Source of the DNA: Baffinella frigidus
Lineage: Eukaryota; Cryptophyceae; Cryptomonadales; Baffinellaceae
Reading direction: 5' to 3'
NCBI GenBank assembly: GCA_026770585.1
Contig: MU646348.1
Location: 1,114,778 to 1,149,101, forward strand
Length of the DNA: 34,324 nt
Below are positions 29,267 to 34,324 of the stretch, piece after piece. Both the position numbers and the translations under genes were made by a program. Below the pieces are notes generated by a model. The model was given only the letters and a program-made list of their open reading frames with translations. It was not told the DNA's origin and did not search any database. Numbering within the stretch: the stretch's first letter is position 1; each line of letters starts with the position of its first letter.

Positions 29267-29421
29267 ATCTTACTGACCTCGAGGGGTTCGGAGGGGCTTT
29301 GAGTGTTTCTATCGGACGTGCCCCGTACTAACAAGGACGCTCCGTACTAATCTAGGACGCGCCGCCGGACGTGACCCTCTCATAACGGTCTGGTCTTGCA
29401 CCTGCCAACACATCTCAGACC

Positions 29422-29583
29422 TATCCTCAGACAATGTATTTATAACTTAGTTTCTCTTCAGTCAACTCCCCCACAAAAACGTCAAATCAATATCTTAATT
29501 AGAAATAGTAAACAATAAGTTGACAGTTTTGCGGGGGGTTTGACTTTAGAGAATTTGATTAATAAATCCATTGTCTGAGATGA
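29422..29583. mobile_element. MITE family A copy 5 (TSD GACC) inside a WD40 exon copy
   Basis: TATCCTCAGACAATGTATTT...CCATTGTCTGAGATGA, flanked by GACC at 29418-29421 and 29584-29587. The insertion follows the WD-exon segment DGKR on the minus strand. Reading the target duplication as splice signals gives a GT...AG interval, 29586-29421. Confidence 0.9.
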
Positions 29584-29586
29584 GAC

Positions 29587-31510
29587 CGCTTCCCGTCCGC
29601 GAAGAACGCGACCGAGAAAACGATGTTCGAGTGCCCCTCCAGCGTGTGCACCTGCCAACATTTATTAAGGCTCATAGACTTTTGTATCACTCAACTCAAG
29701 GCCCAAGGGCCTCATTTAGGATCTCCATCGAGAGTAATAACGAAGAAGAAGAGACACCTGCTAACGCACGGTCACCTCAGACCACTTCCACTACAAAGCA
29801 TGCGAGAAACCCCCAGGCAACACCTCCACCACCTCACTTCCCTCGTCGCACTCCCACAAAGCTGCTCACCTCGGCGCCGGTTGCGGCGTCCCAGATCTTC
29901 ACGAGCCTGTCCTCCGACTTCGGGTACGGGTACGAAGACCGGGTACGGGCACCCTACGGTAGCCGATAGGGTAGGGTCCTACGCAACTTCCCGGATCCGT
30001 ACGCACCTCCTGTCCGGTCGCGGCGTCCCAGATCTTGACGAGCCAGTCCCCCGACCCGCTGACGACGCGCGTCCTGTCGCGGGAGAAAGTAACGCACCAC
30101 ACCTCGTGCAAGTGTCCTCTCAACGTGTGCACCTGCAAGACACCCCAGATTCAGAACGGCAAACACCGCCGCCGCCCCCCCCAAACCAACACCAAATCCT
30201 CGCTTCACAAAGTGCACCCTCCATCGCGCATGGCCTTTCTGCAGGATACGTTCCAATGTCCGCCTATGGCGGGAGTTAAAAGAACGTAAAGGTCCTACAT
30301 GCTCACCACGGCTCTTGTCTCGGCGTCCCAGATCCTGACGAGGTGGTCACTCGACCCGTCTTTTCGGGTACGGGTACGAAGACCGGATACGGGCACCTTA
30401 CGGTAGGCAACAGCGCAGGGACCTACACAACTACCCGGATCCGCACCTCGGCTCCCATCGCGGCGTCCCAGATCTTGACGAGGTGGTCACTCGACCCGCT
30501 GACGACGCGCTTCCCGTCCGGTGAGCACGATACCCAGTACACCCAGCGCGAATGCCCCAAGGATGGGACACGCCGGGTGCTCAAAGACGGACTCGTGCCC
30601 CCACAGATCCACCCTCTTAACGCAGATGCAGCCATTCGTGTAGTCGTGCGCTCCCGTCGACCACACCTGCGAGAGAGAGAGGTTGATAATTTATTGCCAA
30701 CCAGTCCGCGTCAGTACCGCACATGCGACGCATTGAGCCACATACTGTCCCCCGCGTCGGCCGCTCATACGAGCATTTTCCGGATGGATTCTAACTGCGC
30801 CTCCTACCACCACACCTGCGAACGGGCGGTCAGCAGGCGTGCACCCTCACACAAAGTATAGCTCTGCCTGACTCGAGTTGACTGATCGTGTTCACTCCAA
30901 AAGTTGACGGATTTGCACCTACTCCCCGGGGAGTTGACACCCGACTGCCCCACCCTGATCTCCCGCCCCGTGAGCTCCGTTGCCACCTCCCTCGGTGCAT
31001 CGCTCAGCCCCCGCGTCCGCCCGAACAGTCCAGCTTCCTCTTCCGAGTCCCCGCTTGATGCCGCGTCATTGCAATGCGGGTGCATTGAGGGCTGTGCAGT
31101 GCGCTTGCCGCCGATGCCCCCGACCTGTTTCTTTCGGGACTGCGCCTGCGTTCAAGAGCCTGCACCTGTCATAAGGCGTCAACCCCCTGTAGGCAGCGCC
31201 TACAGGGGGAAGTCGCTGGTCTGCAGGGGAGGCTGCCGCTGCCTTTGCGGGAACCGCATCCCAACAGCACGCTCCGGCTACCCCACGCCCCGAAATCCAG
31301 CCCACGGATTTTGACCGACAGGTTCTAGCGTGCGGACCCTGGCTTCGAGGAGCTACACTCTGGCCAGGGTGGACACACCACAACCAGGTGGGGCGTACCT
31401 TCCTCTGGACGACCGCACCGGCAGAATCGCCAGCCTCCTCTCTCCCCTCGCTCCTTGAATGCTCCCCGTCCAAAAATGCCGGTTCAAAATGGTCAAAATC
31501 CAAAAAATAG
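29587..31510 (-). CDS. WD40-repeat protein
   Basis: Minus-strand exons: about 31510-31399 (DHFEPAFLDGEHSRSEGREE..., donor GTACGC), 31091-30954 (DSEEEAGLFGRTRGLSDAPR...ELTGREIR), 30666-30447, 30132-30007 and the start of another at 29651-29587. All agree in phase. Exon 30132-30007 is exactly one 42-residue WD repeat (VHTLRGHLHEVWCVTFSRDR ... SGDWLVKIWDAATGQE), and 30666-30447 ends GKRVVSGSSDHLVKIWDAAM. WD repeats build beta-propeller scaffolds; the specific partner is unknown. The 5' end has no in-frame ATG, so the first exon may be incomplete or start elsewhere. Exon 30666-30447 needs a one-base shift inside a GGGG run near 30570 to connect REIRVWSTGAHDYTNG to LGHSRWVYWVSCSPDG. Donor-edge copies lie at 30304-30353 and 29873-29930. 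Confidence 0.8.
29873..30360 (-). repeat. Donor-edge copies of WD40 exons
   Basis: 30304-30353 on minus reads GSSDHLVRIWDAETRAV then GTGAGC. 29873-29930 reads SEDRLVKIWDAATGAE then GTGAGC. Each lies downstream of a complete WD exon and is joined to a GGGTACGGGTACGAAGACCG filler that recurs at both sites. Confidence 0.85.
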
Positions 31511-31678
31511 AATTTGGCAAAATTATTTCGCTCCCCCAAAATGTTATAGTAGAATTTTGACCCCCCCCATGAAACTCACCGACGAAATTTCGGGGGGGGT
31601 CGAAATATCTCTCAAATTGAACTGGGGATTTTAAATTTAAAACACACAAACTGAATTGAAAATAACATCTGCGTTAGG
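31511..31678. promoter_or_regulatory. Divergent promoter interval of WD40 and membrane coiled-coil genes, with hairpin
   Basis: 31549-31612 holds GACCCCCCCCATGAAACTCA facing CGACGAAATTTCGGGGGGGG, the same family as 22386-22470. The AT-rich TTTTAAATTTAAAACACACA lies 45 bases upstream of the plus ATG. Confidence 0.45.
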
Positions 31679-33802
31679 ATGGCGGCCCTTGTTGAAGATA
31701 TGATGGACTTCGCGAACATGGAAGGCGTGGTGCCAGTGCTAGTTGCGGTGAGTCGCCCCCCTCTCCCGCGCAATCTCGAAGCAGGGAAAAAGTGAGGTTG
31801 GCTCAGCAATATTTTCGAGCAAAAAGTGAGGTTGGCTCAACAATATTTTCGAGCACCCTGCGACTAGGGACGATGAAACACCCTGACTGAGCGGGCTTCC
31901 TCCTCCCCAGTTTGCGGTCGTCGCGGCGTCGGCAGTCGCATGGTCGTGCCGGACACCCAAGAAGCCTGCCCCTTTGGAGAAGAGCAAGGCGGCAGGAGAG
32001 ATTCTGGAGGAGCTGACGGAACGGGAGAGGCAGAGGTAAGCTGGGAAGCAGGAAGCCGCTCAGAGATGTTGTTCTAAGGGTCTTGCGAAGCACGCGAGAC
32101 CCTTCCTGCCTGTGAGAGGAGAAAGCCGACTGGGAGAGGAGATATCGATCGGATCCGGGCACCGTTGCCCCTCTCTCCCTGCATCGCGACCAAGCATTTC
32201 ACTTGCTGCTTGCGAGGTGCAGTACCCTGACGCATGAAGCGTCGATGCAGGCGGAAAGCGCTGGAAGTAGAAGTCGAGCGGGTCAAGGGCGAGAAGGCTG
32301 GGAAGGAGCGCGAGATCGACAGGTTGCAGCCCGTCCCCCTAACTCGCCTCGTTACCGTCGGTGCTCGTTCAGATAGGGACTAGTGTCCTTGCTCGGACGC
32401 TCTCGCTGCAACCTCTTCGGTCCCGTGTCTTTTCTTCAGGTCGCGTGCATTTTGTTCGCAGCCTTCACGTGCCTCGTGCCTCGCCCACGCCCGCAAATCT
32501 TCCCAGCCACCTCTGGCACAGTTCTCTACCGTTTCTCCCCTGCACACGCTCACTTGAGAAGCAAGTGCTGCTCAAAACGGCCTCCGAGGCGCTCCCTTCT
32601 CCAACCACCCTGCGGGGTGGTAGCGAGCTGCTAGAGCCCTCGTGTCTCGGCCTACCTCTCCCCCTGGTCCCATACCGCGGTCGTGTTGATCAACTCAACC
32701 TCGCCTTCCCCCTCCTAGGACCTGTATCGAGAGTAATAAAGAAGTCCCCCTCGTGGAACCAGGCTTCGCAAGATCAAGGAGGACGAAGAGAGCCAGACGC
32801 TGCGCCGCCACCACGAAGGCTTGCAGGTGAGTGTCCGAGGACGTGCAAATTTAAACCGCCTTTTATGCTATCTTAAGGGTGGATTTTGTCAGATTTTGCT
32901 ATTTTAGCGTCGACATAGCCTTACCATAGGACCACCCCCACCCCAAGACAGCAAAAACACGGTTTGAATTGCATGGCCTCGCCCATGAAGGTCTCCCCCC
33001 AACCGCACTCTCCCGCAATCGATCCACAGCCTTCGTCCCCCCGGATGGATCCGAGTCGCCGGGGCAATCTCATCGGGACGAGTATGTGCAATAAATACGA
33101 TTTCGGGGATCTCTGATCCAATTGTGGTGTATCGTACGGCTCTCAATGAAGTCTAGATAGACGACCGTCTTATTTCTATCCGTAAGATACACCACAATCG
33201 TATTCATTGTGAATACTCGGCGGGATTAAATCAGCGCCCAGACGAAGCGAGCACAGCGCCATGGCGCCTTCGTCGTCGTCAAAAAAAAAGTCATCCAGGC
33301 CTGGACGAGTTTTTTTGTGCTGGGAGTTGGGGAGCTGACGCGAGTGTAACCGAGCAGCGGGCAGCGGAGCGGACGAGGGGGTTTGGGGTTTGGGGTTTGG
33401 GGTTCGCAGCTCGCGGTTCCGGGTGTAGAGTTTAATCTCCAAAGAAGTATTAATTAATTGCTTTTGGGCAACGAAGATTACTACACGATTTGCTCTTAAA
33501 AGTAATAGTAGAGCATGTGTGTAGTAAATTTCGTTGCGCCAAAAGCAATTAATTAACACTTTTTGGGAGATGAAGTTCGGGGTGTGGGGGTGGGGGTTGT
33601 GTCCGACGCGGCGTGTCACCGCATGGTCACGGATCAGCGGGCAGCGGACGAGAGGGTCTGTGTTCGGGGGTTGGGGATTCGGGGTGTGGGGGTGTGGGGT
33701 CTGACGCGGCGTGGCACCGAGCAGCGGGCAGCGGAGCGCAAGGCGGAAGAGGAGCGGGTGGTGCAGAGCGAGCGCGCGGCCGCCGCGCTCAACCGCACTG
33801 AG
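31679..33802 (+). CDS. Membrane-anchored coiled-coil protein, 5' part
   Basis: Exons 31679-31747, 31911-32035, 32251-32322, 32763-32826 and 33722-33802 agree in phase (137 residues so far; donor GTAAGG at 33803, so it continues past the window or into unseen exons). Residues about 17-35 (VVPVLVAFAVVAASAVAWS) form one membrane segment near the N-terminus with no cleavage site evident. From about 45 on the protein is charged and predicted helical (EILEELTERERQRRKALEVE ... QRAAERKAEEERVVQSERAA), consistent with a cytosolic coiled coil on a signal-anchored protein. I do not recognise the family. Head to head with the WD40 gene. Exon 5 has acceptor-edge copies upstream and donor-edge copies downstream. 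Confidence 0.65.
32323..32762. other. Intron 3 of the coiled-coil gene
   Basis: Unique sequence with an open plus-strand frame (32361-32876) that overlaps exon 4. No splice-compatible extra exon could be supported and no MITE is obvious. Confidence 0.55.
32848..32978. mobile_element. MITE family G copy 2
   Basis: TTTAAACCGCCTTTTATGCT at the left, GCAAAAACACGGTTTGAATT at the right, with GCGTCGACATAGCC at the centre. Confidence 0.75.
33110..33215. mobile_element. Palindromic element (CAATTGTGGTGTATCGTACGG)
   Basis: CCAATTGTGGTGTATCGTAC faces GTAAGATACACCACAATCGT around TCTAGATAGACGACC. Non-coding. Confidence 0.65.
33335..33722 (+). repeat. Acceptor-edge copies of coiled-coil exon 5 with heptamers
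   Basis: GAGCAGCGGGCAGCGGAGCG at 33350 and ATCAGCGGGCAGCGGACGAG at 33635 precede the real exon at 33722. GGGTTTG heptamers (33380-33403) and MITE D3 lie between them. Confidence 0.9.
33431..33571. mobile_element. MITE family D copy 3
   Basis: AATCTCCAAAGAAGTATTAA ... TTAACACTTTTTGGGAGAT with a TTACTACACGATTTGCTCTT core; 141 bp. Confidence 0.9.
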
Positions 33803-33819
33803 GTAAGGGCGGACGACCT

Positions 33820-33910
33820 ACTGGAATTCCTGTACGACTAATGGAATTCCGGACGCCTAATGGAATTCCTAATGGGATTCCTAGCATTCTACCGTAGGAA
33901 TTAGGCGTGT
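33820..33910. repeat. CTAATGGAATTCC repeats
   Basis: GAATTCCTGTACGACTAATG, GAATTCCGGACGCCTAATGG and GAATTCCTAATGGGATTCCT form short tandem units ending in TACCGTAGGAATTAGGCGTG, an inverted closing arm. Confidence 0.7.
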
Positions 33911-34042
33911 GGCCGTACCGAGGTGCCACCACGCAAAAGTTTTTCTGAGTGCCTAACCCGAGCCTGGACCGATTTCGGCTGTGGTCGAAAGTCCGTTTCG
34001 GATTTCTGGATTGCAGCCGCGCTCTACCGCACCGAAGTATTC

Positions 34043-34164
34043 CAGCGTTGCCTGAGTTTTATTCTGGCTCGTCCTAAAGGCTTTACATTTCGCCCTGTTG
34101 TACTGGATTTCTGCTCGTAAATACTTTTTAAGGACGAGCCAGAATAAAACTCAGACGGAGCTAG
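34043..34164. mobile_element. MITE family F copy with 6-bp duplication GTATTC
   Basis: Arms TTGCCTGAGTTTTATTCTGG and CCAGAATAAAACTCAGACGG; ends CAGC and CTAG; flanked by GTATTC at 34037-34042 and 34165-34170. It lies in a donor-edge copy of coiled-coil exon 5 (CCGCGCTCTACCGCACCGAA). Confidence 0.85.
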
Positions 34165-34215
34165 GTATTCGGGGAGAGGCGTGCCGCTGGACCGCGCAGG
34201 AAACTGCGGCGATTT

Positions 34216-34324
34216 ATGGTACAGGGTGCAGGGTTCAGGGTGCAGGGTTCAGGGTGCAGGGTTCAGGGTGCAGGGTTCAGAGTTCAGAGTTCAGGGTGCA
34301 GGGTGCAGGGTTCAGGGTGCAGGG
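34216..34324. repeat. GGGTGCA/GGGTTCA heptamer array at the right edge
   Basis: GGGTGCAGGGTTCA 14-mers (two alternating heptamers) run to the end of the window. Confidence 0.95.

Noticed and set aside
28427-29267. Long open frames through the GA and CA tracts
   Set aside because: Pure dinucleotide translation (VCVCVC, HTHTHT, SLSLSL) with no splice or domain evidence.

Overview
This is nuclear DNA of a eukaryote, most likely a unicellular alga. The genes have many short exons with GT-AG introns, coding exons are rich in G or C at third positions, and there are many telomere-like heptamers of the plant/algal TTTAGGG type. I cannot name the species. Recurrent MITE-derived peptide fragments such as MSEVPLY make me think of cryptophyte-type genomes, but that is only a recollection. 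The assembly has a gap of 716 N at 11551-12266 and one of 10 N at 24102-24111.

Six spliced genes could be rebuilt by hand by joining exons with compatible splice phases. (1) Minus, 6743 to beyond the left edge: a CRAL-TRIO (Sec14-like) lipid-binding protein, 5' part only. (2) Plus, 6963-9716: an unrecognised 216-residue protein. (3) Minus, 22209 to about 10984: a secretory protein with an N-terminal helical region and a DUF1647/glycosyltransferase-like domain. (4) Plus, 22523-26867: the BuGZ/ZNF207 homologue, with two zinc fingers, a Pro/Gly/Tyr-rich region and a GLEBS Bub3-binding motif. (5) Minus, about 31510-29587: a WD40-repeat protein. (6) Plus, 31679 to beyond the last exon seen at 33802: a membrane-anchored coiled-coil protein. 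Genes 1/2, 3/4 and 5/6 are arranged head to head. Two of these three divergent intervals contain the same GAAATTTCGGGG hairpin element.

The rest is intron or spacer packed with small inverted-repeat elements (at least seven families), CT/GA and CA microsatellites and arrays of heptamer variants. The most unusual feature is that almost every recognisable exon has one to six truncated copies of its own edge, splice junction included, in the neighbouring intron. Acceptor-side copies always lie upstream of the real exon and donor-side copies downstream, and they are often separated by telomere-like heptamers or MITEs. In two cases heptamers sit inside an exon copy. A MITE family with exact 4-bp target duplications appears in five copies. 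In two of them the element-target boundary makes a potential AG splice acceptor, which recalls introners.
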